This document shows positions 43,921-54,962 of a stretch of DNA of 64,000 bases, piece after piece (position 1 is the first letter of the stretch; every line of letters begins with the position of its first letter). The notes beneath the pieces are model-generated. The model was not told the origin of the DNA. It ran no database searches and was given only the letters and a program-made list of their open reading frames with translations. The position numbers and the translations under genes were made by a program. Location: contig CM075649.1 in NCBI GenBank assembly GCA_037953625.1, forward strand, positions 95,919,290 to 95,983,289, given 5' to 3'. This stretch comes from Crotalaria pallida (lineage: Eukaryota > Streptophyta > Magnoliopsida > Fabales > Fabaceae).

Positions 43921-45699
43921 ATGGGCTCAAGCAATCCCTTCGAAGGAGAAGGCTCTTCAATAAACCGCCCTCCACTATTCAATGGTGAAGGGTATGCTTA
44001 TTGGAAAGTCAAAATGAAAATCTTTATTGAAGCAATTGATATGGATATTTTGGATGCTATTGAGAATGGCCCTCATATCCCCAAGAGAATGATAAATGAT
44101 GAAACCGTAATTATTCCAAGAGCTAGTTGGAGTGATGATGACAAGAAAAGAGTATCATATGATTTAAAAGGCAAAAACATCATCACTTCCGCTTTATCTC
44201 ATGATGAATTTTTTCGTGTTTCTCAATGTAAATCTTCTAAGGAAATGTGTGACATTTTGCAAGTCACTCATGAGGGAACAAGCGAAGTGAGACGTGCTAG
44301 ATTAAACACCATAACTCATGAATATGAATTATTTCGCATGCTTCCAAATGAGTCCATCACTGACTTGCAAAAGAGCTTCACTCACATAATTAATCATTTG
44401 ATTGCTTTAGGAAAAACCTTTCATGATGGTGAAACTACTAACAAAGTTTTGAGATGTCTTGATAGGAGATGGCAACCCAAAGTAACGGCCATTGTGGAAT
44501 CCAAGGACTTAGACAAAATGGAGTTAGCCACTTTGTTTGTCAAACTTCAAGAACATGAAATGGAGCTATCAAGACTTAACACACATGAGGAGTCCGACAA
44601 GAAGAAAAAGGGCATTTCTCTCAAAGCTTCAACCAAAGTTACAAAAGAAGTTGAGGAATGCTCTACAAGTGAGGATTCCGATAGGGAACCCAATCAAGAA
44701 GAATTTGGCATGTTTGTAAAAAGATTCAACAAATTCTTCAAGGTAAAGAAAAGTAGTTTCCCATCAAAAATGAAGAGAACCAAAGACTACAAACAAAGAG
44801 ATAAAAGTACCAATGATGGAGTCAAATGTCATGAATGTGGTGGCATTGGTCACATTAAAATGGAATGTGCCACATTCTTGAAGAAGAATGACAAGAAGAC
44901 CCAAGAGGCCAAAGGGAAGAGAGCATACATTGTTTGGGATGCACCGAAGAAGAATAATGAATCTTCCTCAAGTAGCTCAGATGATGAAAATGCAAACCTT
45001 TGTCTCATGGCTAAGAACAACAATGAGGCATCATCAAGAGCTAAAAATGAAATTGGTGAAAGTGATGATGAGGTAACTTCAAGTTCTTCTTGCTCTTCTT
45101 CAAACTCCATTTCTTATGATGATTTGCAAGAAGCCTATAATGAAATGTTAATTCAATTTAGAAGGCTTGCTAAAATTAATAAGGAAAAAGGAAAGAAAAT
45201 TTTGCAGTATCAACAAGAAATTGTTGAATTTCAAAAATCTCTAAATGAGTTGAAACTTCAAAATGAATCCTTAGAACTTATTAATTCTAGTAATCATAGT
45301 GATTGTGCAAATCATGAGGAAACTATCACTAAATGTGAGAAATGTGATGAACTTGAAAAGGAAGTGAAAGAGTTGAAAAAAAAACTTACAATCTCACATA
45401 GTGATAGAAACCTCAACCAGTTATTGAACTCTCAAAGGAATAACCATAATAAAACCGGTTTAGGATTTATTCATAAAAAGGACAAAAAGTACAAGGTGAT
45501 TAGCTCATTCTCTAAAAAGAATTCATCAAAGAAGCCAACTTGTACTTATTGTGGAAAACTTGGACATATCAACATTGAGTGCCATATTAAGAAATTTGAA
45601 ATGAAAAAGGGCACTTATATGTGGATTAAAAAGGGAGAAAGTCCCAATACTAACCCTAAGGGACCCAACATAATTTGGGTACCCAAAATGAACAAGTAA
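43921..45699 (+). CDS. gag of element H
   Basis: 592 codons from the ATG at 43921; the frame is open further upstream but that part is LTR and primer site, and the start matches gag of I. It contains the copia gag pattern (FNGEGYAYWKVKMKIFI near the start, then LQVTHEGTSEVRRARLNT and FTHIINHLIALGK), a zinc knuckle CHECGGIGHIKMEC, a serine/acidic part, a coiled coil around residues 400-530, and a second finger CTYCGKLGHINIEC near the C-terminus. It would form the particle that packages the element RNA. Usual Sirevirus gag proteins are of this larger size. The frame looks intact. Confidence 0.88.
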   Translation: MGSSNPFEGEGSSINRPPLFNGEGYAYWKVKMKIFIEAIDMDILDAIENGPHIPKRMINDETVIIPRASWSDDDKKRVSYDLKGKNIITSALSHDEFFRVSQCKSSKEMCDILQVTHEGTSEVRRARLNTITHEYELFRMLPNESITDLQKSFTHIINHLIALGKTFHDGETTNKVLRCLDRRWQPKVTAIVESKDLDKMELATLFVKLQEHEMELSRLNTHEESDKKKKGISLKASTKVTKEVEECSTSEDSDREPNQEEFGMFVKRFNKFFKVKKSSFPSKMKRTKDYKQRDKSTNDGVKCHECGGIGHIKMECATFLKKNDKKTQEAKGKRAYIVWDAPKKNNESSSSSSDDENANLCLMAKNNNEASSRAKNEIGESDDEVTSSSSCSSSNSISYDDLQEAYNEMLIQFRRLAKINKEKGKKILQYQQEIVEFQKSLNELKLQNESLELINSSNHSDCANHEETITKCEKCDELEKEVKELKKKLTISHSDRNLNQLLNSQRNNHNKTGLGFIHKKDKKYKVISSFSKKNSSKKPTCTYCGKLGHINIECHIKKFEMKKGTYMWIKKGESPNTNPKGPNIIWVPKMNK

Positions 45700-45712
45700 T
45701 TGCATCTTGTAG

Positions 45713-48700
45713 GTGTGCCTTCGAATGGGAAAGGAATTGTGGTATCTAGGTAGTGGATGTTCAAGGCACATGACGGGAGATAAGCGGCATTTCATTGAGC
45801 TTACTCCAAAAGAGAAGGGTTATGTCACTTATGGGGACAACAACAAAGGCAAAATTCTTGGTATTGGTAAAATCGGTAACTCTTCAAACTTGATTATTGA
45901 TAATGTGCTTTATGTTCAAGGATTAGAACATAATATCTTGAGCATAAGTAAATTATGCGATATTGGTAATCATGTATTATTTACCTCTACTCATTGCCTC
46001 ATCAAAAGTGACAAAGATGAATCTATCAAATTTGTTGGCAAAAGATCAAATAATACTTACTTGGTTGATTTAAACAAAGTTACTTCTTTGGTCTCTACTT
46101 GTTTAGTGAGCAAAGAAAGTGACACTTGGTTATGGCATCGTAGGACCGCTCACATTAATGTAAACCAATAGAAGAAATTACAATCTAAAGATCTAGTAGT
46201 TGGTCTACCAAAGCTAAATTTTTCTATTGAAGGTGTTTGTTCTCCATGCAAGAAGTGCAAACAAACCAAAAACACCTTTGGATCAAAAATGGTGATGTCC
46301 ACATCAAGGCCATTAGAAATGCTTCATATGGACTTGTTTGGACCATCACAAGTAAAAAGCTTTGGTGGCAACTATTATGCCTTGGTGATTGTTGATGACT
46401 TCTCTAGGTTTACTTGGACTTCATTTCTAACTACAAAGAGTGAGACCTAAAAATCTTTTAAACATTATGTTAAACTTGTGCAAAACCAAGTGAATCAAAA
46501 AGTAATTATTATTCGTACCAATCATGGTGGGGAATTTGAAAACCACAAATTAGATAAATTTTGTGCTAAAAATGGTATTGAGCACCAATTATCCGCACCA
46601 AGAACTCCGGAAAAAAATGGAGTGGTAGAGCGGAAAAATAGAGTGCTAGAGGAACTTGCTAGAACCATGCTAAATGATTCTCAAGTGCCTCAATATTTTT
46701 GGGCCGATGCCGCCAATACGGATTGTTATGTTTTAAATCGAATTTTGATAAGGCCCACTTTAGATAAAACCCCCTATGAAATTTACAAAGGAAGAAAGCC
46801 AAACATATCTTATTTTCTTGTCTTCGGATGCAAAGTCTTTGTTTTAAACAATGGAAAAGAAAATCTTGGAAAATTTGATTCCAAATCCGATGAAGGCATA
46901 TTTTTGGGCTACTGTTCTCATAGTAAAGCTTATAGAATTTTCAATAAAATAACCTTAACCATTGAGGAATCTATTCATGTTGTTTTTAATGAGTCTTCGA
47001 AAGATGATAGTGTTTTATGTGATGCTAATGAAGGTGGCATCGAGTTTTCAAATGAAGAAAGAGAGAGGGGAAAATTGAATGTTGATAAAGAAGAAGTTAA
47101 AGAAGAACTTCCTCCGGCTTAGAAATCTATCAAAGCTCATCCTATTGACAATGTTATAGGAGATATGTCAAAGGGAGTATTAACTCGTAGGTCTATTCAA
47201 AACATTTGCAACTATGTTTCCTTTGTTTCTCAAATTGAACCCGATTCAATTAAAAAGGCGATTGAGGATGAACATTGGGTTCTTGCTATGCAAGAAGAAT
47301 TAAACCAATTTACTAGAAATGACGTTTGGGATCTAGTCCCTAAACCCAAAGATCATTCCATAATCGGCACTAAATGGATTTTTAGAAATAAACTTGATGA
47401 ATCCGGGTTAATTATAAGAAACAAAGCAAGACTAGTGGCTCAAGGGTACAACCAAGAGGAAGGTATCGATTATGATGAGACATTTGCTCCGGTTGCACGC
47501 CTTGAGGCAATCCGAATTTTACTTGCTTTTGCATCAATCATGAAATTCACTTTATACCAAATGGATGTTAAAATTGCTTTCTTGAATGGGTTTATAAATG
47601 AAGAAGTGTATGTCAAGCAACCCCTCGATTTTGAAAGTAATGAATTTCCAAACCATGTTTATAAATTGAAAAAGGCACTTTATGGATTGAAACAAGCTCC
47701 TAGAGCTTGATATGATCGATTAAGTTCCTTTTTATTAGAAAATAATTTTCAAAGAGGGAAGGTTGATAATACACTAATCATTTATAAAACTAAAGATGAC
47801 ATATTGTTAGTACAAATCTATGTTGATGATATAATATTCGGTGCTACTAACGTGTCTCTTTGTAGAAAGTTTTCTAATTTGATGAAAATGGAATTTGAGA
47901 TATCTATGATGGGAGAGCTCAAGTTCTTCCTAGGCTTACAAATAAAGCAAGTCAAGGAGGGGATATTTGTGCATCAAGGGAAATATTGCAAAGAGCTCCT
48001 TGAGAAGTTCAGATTGAACAAATGCAAAGAAGCCTACACTCCAATGAGCACATCATGCTACCTAGACAAGGATGAACAAGGTATCCCGATTGATGTTAGT
48101 AAATATATGGGAATGATAGGTAGTCTCTTATATCTTACTGCATCTAGACCGGACATTATGTTTAGTGTATGCATTTGTGCTCGATTTCAAGCTAATCCTA
48201 AAGAATCACACCTATCCGCAATTAAGCATATATTTAAATATCTAAAAGGAACAATTAACACTGGTTTGTGGTATCCTGCTGATGCCAATCTTAGTTTAGT
48301 TGGTTACTCAGATTCCGATTTCGAGGGATGCAAGCTTGATCGTAAAAGCACTAGTGATACTTGCCATTTCTTGGGAAGTTCATTGCTGTCATGGTTTTCT
48401 AAAAAGCAAGCTTGTGTTGCTCTTTCTACCGCCGAAGCGGAATATATCGCGGTCGGTAGTTGTTGTGCTCAACTATTATGGATGAAACAACTATCGGATT
48501 TTGGTTTGAAACTTGAAAATGTTCCTATTAGATGCGATAATACGAGTGTTATCAATTTAACTAAGAATCCTGTCTATCATTCAAGAACCAAACATATTGA
48601 AATAAGACATCACTTCTTAAGAGATCATGTGCAAAAAGGTGATTGCACGATTGAATTTGTAAGTACTACAAATCAATTAGCCGACATTTTTACAAAACCC

Positions 48701-48769
48701 TTACCAAGGGATACCTTTTATCATATAAGAAGAGAACTTGGTATTTTAGATGAATCAAACATAGGCTAA
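45713..48769 (+). pseudogene. pol of element H: protease, integrase, reverse transcriptase, RNase H
   Basis: One frame, +1 relative to gag, with four stops: 46169-46171, 46448-46450, 47120-47122 and 47708-47710. The protease core reads WYLGSGCSRHMTG, where the catalytic aspartate is glycine. The integrase keeps HMDLFGPS and GVVERKNRV, but the second catalytic aspartate is asparagine in RTNHGGEF. Reverse transcriptase has QIYVDDIIFGATN and RNase H has GYSDSDFEGC and STAEAEYIAVGS. The two lost residues and the stops make the copy inactive. The order protease-integrase-reverse transcriptase-RNase H identifies Ty1/copia. Confidence 0.92.
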
Positions 48770-49636
48770 TTGCTTTTTGTGTCATTTGAAAAATCACCAC
48801 ATTAGTCTTATTTTAATTTGTCTTGATTCTTGGTTAAAATTGTTCTTGATGATATTCTGAATATTATGTATTAATTGTGTGTGATACTTTATGAATTCCA
48901 AGTTGATTTGAAGTTTATTGTGTTAAATCTGTGTTTATTTGCTCAAAAATGTGTTCAAAATTTGTATCTGTTGAAAAGACTCGAGTTTTATCAAAAATAC
49001 TTGAGTCCTTTAATTCAAAATAAATTCAGTTTTAAATTGAAAAAGTTTTTTATTCAAGGTCTGATGAAAAGACTCGAGTATTTCTCAAAAGACTCGAGTC
49101 TTTCCAGTTATTCAAAAATGTTGCTCTCTGGCAACACTCGAGTCTTTCCAAAAAGACTTGAGTCTTCTTAATGTCTTGAAAATTTTGCTTCCAGGCAACA
49201 CTCGAGTATTTTCATTTGCACTCGAGTGTTGGCTGGTCTGTCTTGCATCAACACGCAAAAATGTTTTAAGAACCTGGTGCATGAGTCTGAAAAGATTCGA
49301 GTATTTTCTTTAAGACTCGAGTCGTTCGTCATGAACCACTCGAGTAGTGATAGAAAGACTCGAGTCTTTCGCAGTCTATAAAAGGTGATTCAGCACCATC
49401 TGCACCATTATACTCGAGTTTTTCGTCCCTCCTTCGTCTTCTCTCTCGGTCTCACTCGATTTATTCATCAAAATTCCGATTTCTTCCAAATTTTTCCCAA
49501 AATTCATTAAATCAACATCTATTCTACACTTTTCTTCAATTATTTCACTTGATTTCAACCTTTTTCCTCATCAAATCCGTCACCCCTTTTCAAAACCCTA
49601 ACTCTTGAAAACTTCAAACTCTTTCAAATTTCTTCA
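48770..49636 (+). promoter_or_regulatory. Region between pol and the extra gene of H: palindrome cluster, TATA box, leader
   Basis: No gene in 867 bp. Ten perfect ACTCGAGT (48979, 49072, 49092, 49136, 49200, 49220, 49315, 49338, 49358, 49412) and three one-base variants (48999, 49156, 49295). The copy at 49358 is inside a perfect 18-base palindrome GAAAGACTCGAGTCTTTC (49353-49370). TATAAAA follows at 49377-49383, then a CT-rich leader to the ATG at 49637. The phrase AAAGACTCGAGTCTTTCG followed closely by GCAGTC also occurs in the LTR near 42728-42750. An internal promoter is inferred. Confidence 0.6.
49377..49383 (+). promoter_or_regulatory. TATA box before the extra gene of H
   Basis: TATAAAA in the context TCTATAAAAGG, 12 bases after the last-but-one palindrome and 254 bases before the start codon of the extra gene. 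Confidence 0.5.
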
Positions 49637-49897
49637 ATGGCTTCATCATCAAGGCATGGAAAACGTGTGAGAGTTGTTGAATCAAACTCCGAGGATGATG
49701 TTCCCGAATATTATCATGCTTCAGAATGCTCGGACAAATTTGCTTCTTTCTCATCTAGAGGCTTTGGGGTAATCTGGGTGAGCTGTTCCTTCTTGCAGAG
49801 TAAGGGCTTTTCCTTCATACCAAACCTTAGGGAACAAAAACTTATCCAATTTTTAGAATTTAATGGTCCAATTTATCCTAGATTAGTACGAACCTTT
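49637..49897 (+). pseudogene. Extra (env-position) gene of H, first part, cut by element I
   Basis: 87 codons from ATG 49637 (MASSSRHGKRVRVVESN...), ending with a block FNGPIYPRLVRTF at the insertion of I. The matching gene of I has the same order with THYYPRLVRQFYQN. The second part resumes at 62076. No signal peptide is visible. The region after the PRLVR block resembles, from memory, the plant family named putative plant transposon protein (Transposase_32); it is not a recognisable envelope protein. Confidence 0.75.
49893..49897. other. Target-site duplication of element I, left copy (CCTTT)
   Basis: CCTTT before the LTR start at 49898 recurs at 62071-62075 after the LTR end. Confidence 0.93.
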
Positions 49898-50191
49898 TGT
49901 AGAGTTTTGATGTTTTGATGATAACACACTTATGCCCAACAACAACATTCAACAAAGCAAGCAACCACTCATGAAGATTAGAATAGGTTTATTTTAATTT
50001 CTAATCAATGTAATATTTTATTTTATGTTTGCATATCATGAGAGTGGGTGGTAGCTTTAGGGAATGTCAATTAGATTTATAATATTGTTTGATTATTAGT
50101 GAAGAAATATTAATCTTGATAAAATAGCTCTAAATAAAGTACTTGTCAAAGTATATTTGCAAAACTTTATTTTTAATCACTGTTTGTGAGG

Positions 50192-50278
50192 GTTAATCGA
50201 TTAGTGTGTTAACAGTTAATCGATTAGCACGATTTAACACAGGTTAATCGATTAATGTGTTTTATGTTAATCGATTAA
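50192..50278 (+). repeat. Early-LTR cluster of TTAATCGATTAA-type palindromes in I
   Basis: Four copies of TTAATCGATTA at 50192, 50216, 50244 and 50267. In the 3' LTR the third copy has become TTAATCGAGTAA. Confidence 0.9.
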
Positions 50279-50775
50279 TTTATGTCAGTTCTGAAAAATA
50301 ATATTTTGTTTAAAAAGACTTGATTTCAACTTTGACAAGGTTACACACTCTTTCATAATTTTCATATAGAGAAACATACTTTCAGATTTTCAAGAGCTAT
50401 TACTACTTTTCTATTGTGATATCAAGATTCAACTACTTTCAATTTTCTTCACTCAATGATCTTTCAATATTCTAAGTCCTATTGAAATTCAAGTATTCTA
50501 GTTCTAGTATTTGTGTTGAAGCAACTTGCAACAAGAAGGTTGTATACTCAAGGTTTCAACAAAGAAGTGAAGAATTCACGAATCAAGACTTTGAAGATTC
50601 TCAAAGCAATTTTGAAAAGGAATTTGGTTGGAAGCATCTTCAACAAATTCAAGAGGGCAAGATACGGATTCAATTGGGTAGAATATCAAAGAGATTGGTA
50701 CACTCTTTGAAAGGGGTTAAGATAGGATAACTAGTGAGAGTTGCATCTTAACATTGTATTCTAACAATTGAAGTA

Positions 50776-50780
50776 TCTAG
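50776..50780. other. Target-site duplication of J, left copy (TCTAG)
   Basis: TCTAG also stands at 52495-52499 after J, and only once at the unoccupied site in the 3' LTR of I (61503-61507). Confidence 0.92.
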
Positions 50781-52494
50781 TGTAAGATCCATGAAGAATG
50801 TTTTGATAAATGCCAAAAGGTTTTGAACAAGCTTAAATGTGTTGATCAAGTTCAAGCTCAACAAGCAACAACAAACATCAAGTGATAAAGAGAGAGCCAA
50901 CTCATGAAGACTTAGTTTGGTAGTTTATGTTTTATTGTTTTATCTTTAGCCTCTCAAGTCTCTTAGTTTGAGTTTGGGTAGAGTCATTAGAGGGTAGTGA
51001 ATCTCTATCATAGTCATGATTATATCATATTTTGAGTATTCACTTTGCCTAAAATCAATAGGTGGCTTAAAGGTTTGAAAGAAAAGGTTTAGTTTTTGAG
51101 AAAACAAGTTTTAAGTGATTTTTAATCAAAATAATCGATTAACAGGTTTTGATAATCGATTAACAGTATATTTTGAACTGATAATGGATTAACAAATTTT
51201 GATAATTGATTATCTTGACTTTTACTCGAGTAAATTTTTACAGGCTTGCGGCATTACTCGATTAAGGCATGGTTACTCGATTAGCACTTATTTTACTCGA
51301 GTAACACGCACAGATCTGGTTTTTAAAATGCGTTTTTCACTTCTCAAAAGCACTTTTAACCATTCCTAACTTTTGGGTATTCTATATAAACCTATTTCTA
51401 ACCTTTGTGATCATATTCCATCATTTTGATATTCATTTTACAAAGAATCAAGCCACTCTATTCTCTCTCACTTTCTCAAGATCAAAGTTCTCATTTTTAC
51501 ATTCTTTGATCAAGAACCTTGAATCTCTCATGTTGATATTTTCATAGCTTTTGAAAGAGATTCATAGGATTGTTATTTTGTTTTCATTTGAGTTGTAATC
51601 ATTTCAAAGAAGGCAAACACTCTACAAGAAAGGAAGTCTTGAAGAAGTTATTCATCAAGCAAAGTTATTTGGAAGCCTTGGTGTAGCATATCATCAAGCA
51701 CTTGGAAGTCTTGTAGTGAAGCAAGCAAGTGGAAGTCTTTGAAGAATCTTAAAGCATTGGAAGTCTTGTTGTGGGGTATCGGCAAGCAAAAGAGAAGAGG
51801 TTAGATTAGATATCAATAGGGTTACAAGGCAAGGGTGTGGTATCTCTTGTAGGCTAGCAAGAAGGAAGTCTTGTGAGGCATTTACTTGTAATTTGAGAAC
51901 TCTAATTCCTCATAGTGAAGAATCTCTCTTGGTTGAAGAGGGGACTGGATTAGCTTTCAAGTGGATGAAAGTGAACCAGGATAAATCACTGTGTCGTATC
52001 TCTAAACTCTCTACTCTTTACAATTCAAGTCTTTAATTGTGTTCTTGGTTGAAAACCTAGAAAAAGTGATTTTTCATAATTGATTGAATTGAATCTTAAT
52101 TGTGCAAAATTGATTTGGGGAAAATCATTTTCATAACCTAGGTAATCATTAAGAATATTGGTGTTATTCAATTCCGCTTTATCTCTGATCATATGTGTTA
52201 ATTGATTGATTTTCATATTTGATTGAAAAGTGATTTTTCAATTTTAACATTGATTAATCGAGTAATTGGTTTCATTAATCGATTAGTTTGAATTGATCAT
52301 TCGGCATTAATCGATTAGTTGACTTGTTAATCGATTAATAGAAGAAAATTTCAAGAAAATCATTTCTTTTAATCGTTTTGATTTGTTTCTTTCGAAAATC
52401 TTTCAAGGTTTCTCTAACACCTATTCAACCCCCCCTTCTAGGTGTTCTCCTAGTGTCTCATAGTTATTTCACCCACCGATTGTAGGTTCTAACA
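50781..52494 (+). mobile_element. Element J: solo LTR of a related copia family, inside the 5' LTR of I
   Basis: 1714 bp, TGTAAGATCC...GGTTCTAACA, flanked by TCTAG at 50776-50780 and 52495-52499. It has no gene and no primer site. It contains a palindrome cluster (51131-51304), a TATA box TATATAAA (51383-51390), the block GTGAACCAGGATAAA (51971-51985) shared with H and I, and a late palindrome cluster (52252-52350). This layout is that of a complete LTR, so recombination between two LTRs probably removed the interior. Confidence 0.88.
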
Positions 52495-52793
52495 TCTAGT
52501 AGAAACTCTTTATCTTTTGATAAAGGGGACTGGAGTAGCTCTCAGTGGTAGAGAGTGAACCAGGATAAAATCTTGTCTTCCTTGCTTTTATTTCTTCTAG
52601 TTTTCATTAACCAAGAACAATTGAATTAGGTTTAATTTGGGGTTTTTCAATTCCTTGTTAATTAACCTAAATTGGCTTGGTAAATTTACTTGATATTGTT
52701 CAATCATTCATTCATCATTTGTTGGTGCATCAAAGCATTGTAATCTCCTTTGAATTTGGTTTAAAACTGAATTTGCGTCAGTTACTGTTCTTA

Positions 52794-52950
52794 TTAATCG
52801 AGTAAATCGATTGTTAATCGAGTAAATCGATTGTTAATCGATTAATTTTTAAGTTGCTTTCGGCATTAATCGAGTAACACTTCAGTTAATCGATTAGTTT
52901 GAAAGTAAGCTTCGGCATTAATCGATTAATACTGGAATTAATCGATTAAC
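52794..52950 (+). repeat. Late-LTR cluster of palindromes in I
   Basis: Roughly seven or eight copies of TTAATCGATTAA or its mixed forms (TTAATCGAGTAA, AAATCGATTG). It includes a 20-base direct duplication absent from the 3' LTR (61801-61941). The phrase CGGCATTAATCGA recurs. Confidence 0.85.
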
Positions 52951-53088
52951 CAGTACATTTTTGTAAGAAAATTTATTTTCTCAAATCCATTCTCTTTGGT
53001 AATCGAAATATTTGTATTAAGGCTTCAAAATTCTATTCACCCCCCCCCCCTCTAGACTATTTTGAGCCGCTTGTTGGTTTCCAACAAG

Positions 53089-53100
53089 TGGTATCAGAGC
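53089..53100 (+). other. Primer-binding site of element I
   Basis: TGGTATCAGAGC two bases after the LTR end, as in H. Confidence 0.95.
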
Positions 53101-53160
53101 TTGGACGAAAGAACCGAGCCTTAAAAAGCTTTTTCGAAAAGATCCTAATCTTTGGAAACA

Positions 53161-54949
53161 ATGGGCTCAAATTTCAATCCTTTTGGTGGTGAAGGAGCCT
53201 CCATTAATCGACCCCCACTATTCAATGGTGAGGGCTACGCTTATTGGAAGGTCCGAATGGAAATTTTTATAAAAGCTATTGATATGGAAATTTGGAATGC
53301 CATAGAGAATGGGCCTTTTATTCCTCAAACAAAAGTTTATGATACTGTCTCTTTGAAACCAAAGGCAAGCTGGAATGATGATGATAAGAAGAAAGTTCAA
53401 TATGATTTAAAAGCCAAAAACATCATCACTTCGGCATTGTCTTATGACGAATTCTTTAGAGTATCGCAATGCACTGATGCAAAACAAATGTGGGACACTT
53501 TAAAAGTCACACATGAGGACACGAATGAAGTTAGAAGGGCTAGGCTTAACACTCTCATGCATGAGTACGAGCTCTTTCGTATGTTGCCAAATGAAAACAT
53601 AGGCGACATGCAAAAGCGCTTTACTCACATCATTAATCATCTTTCTGCTCTTGGAAAAAGTCTAACTAATGGTGAAGTTGTTAATAAAGTTTTGATATGT
53701 CTTAGCAGGGAATGGCAACCTAAAGTCACGGCCATTATGGAGTCTAAGGATCTTGACGAAATGGATTTAGCAACACTATTTAGGAAGCTTCAAGAGCACG
53801 AAATGGAGCTAGGGAGATTATCCATGAATGAGGATGCCGATAAAAAGAAGAAAGGGATTGCTCTTAAAACTAATTCAAAATCCTTAAAGGCACATGAAGA
53901 ACACTCTTTAGTGGATGACTCCGACTCGGATATCGATGATGAGACACTTGGGTTGTTGGTCAAAAAACTTGGACGTTTCCTTAAGAAGAAGAATAATTTC
54001 AATAGAAATAGATCAAGAGACTCTAAGGATGCTCAACCAAGGAACAAGACCAATAAAGACAACATCATATGTCATGGGTGTGGGAAGCCGGGCCATTATA
54101 GATCAAATTGTCCAACCAATTCAAAGAAGGCCGAGAATGACAAATCGAAGCCTAATCAATCTAAAGGAAAAAGGGCGTACATAGTGTGGGATGAACCGAA
54201 AATTCAATCTTCATCTAGTTCATCGGAAGATGAAGAACTTGCTAACCTTTGCTTGATGACTAAGGTTGATGAAGAAGCATCTTCAAGCATGAAATCAAGT
54301 GATAACACAAATGAGGTAGATTATCTTTCCGATGCTAGTTCTAATTCTAATTCTCCCTCCTTCAATGAACTTTATAATGTGTATGTAGAAATGCATAAAG
54401 AGTTAAAGAAATTAGCAAAAATCAATGTTGAAAGAAAGAATTTCATTTTGAAGCAACAAGAGAAAATTTTGGAATTACAAAACTCCCTAGAGGAGCTAAA
54501 GCTTCAAAATGAAACCCTTGAACTCATTTATGCAAATTCTACATGCAATCGTGATTTAAAAACAAATGATATCTCCACTTGTGATAATTGCAAATCTCTT
54601 AAAAAAAGAAGTTTTTAATTTGAATGATAGAATTGCAAGGCTTACAAGAGGAGACACATGCTTAGATCATTTTCTTTCTAATCAAAGGAATAATAGTAAT
54701 AGAACCGGACTTGGGTATACCAAACCCAAAAATCGCAATTTTCGCAAAGTTGGTACTTTCTCCAAAATTGACTTTTCAAAAACTCCAACTTGTCATTATT
54801 GTGGGATTTTTGGGCATACTACAAATAAATGCAATATTAAGAAGTTTGGTATACCAAGTGGAAAGTATGTTTGGATTGTTAAGGGGACTTCACCCCAAAC
54901 TAACATCAAAGGACCCAAGATAACTTGGGTACCTAAGTCAAGTAAATGA
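53161..54949 (+). pseudogene. gag of element I, one frameshift
   Basis: By comparison with H the start is the ATG at 53161 (MGSNFNPFGGEG); another ATG lies nine bases upstream. Open to 54618, with a shift at a run of seven A near 54601-54607 into the frame that runs to 54949. It contains the copia gag pattern (FNGEGYAYWKVRMEIFI, LKVTHEDTNEVRRARLNT), a zinc knuckle CHGCGKPGHYRSNC, a serine/acidic part, a coiled coil, and a second finger CHYCGIFGHTTNKC near the end. About 595 residues in total, like gag of H. Confidence 0.87.
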
Positions 54950-54962
54950 CGTTGTTTTGTAG

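Larger units (their letters stand above)
49898..53086 (+). repeat. 5' LTR of element I, enlarged by J
   Basis: TGTAGAGTTT...TTTCCAACA. Without J and its duplication it is 1470 bp, against 1446 bp for the 3' LTR. The difference comes from a 20-base duplication near 52800-52840 and a longer C run near 53040. TTAATCGATTA-type palindromes lie at 50192-50278 and 52794-52950. Confidence 0.95.

Noticed and set aside
48979..49419. CRISPR-like array
   Set aside because: Units are only 8-18 bases, spacing is irregular, and the context is a plant retrotransposon.
50482..50730. 82-codon frame in the I LTR, repeated identically at 61209-61457
   Set aside because: The identity is that of the two LTRs, and the frame lies in the transcribed leader part of the LTR; no domain recognised.
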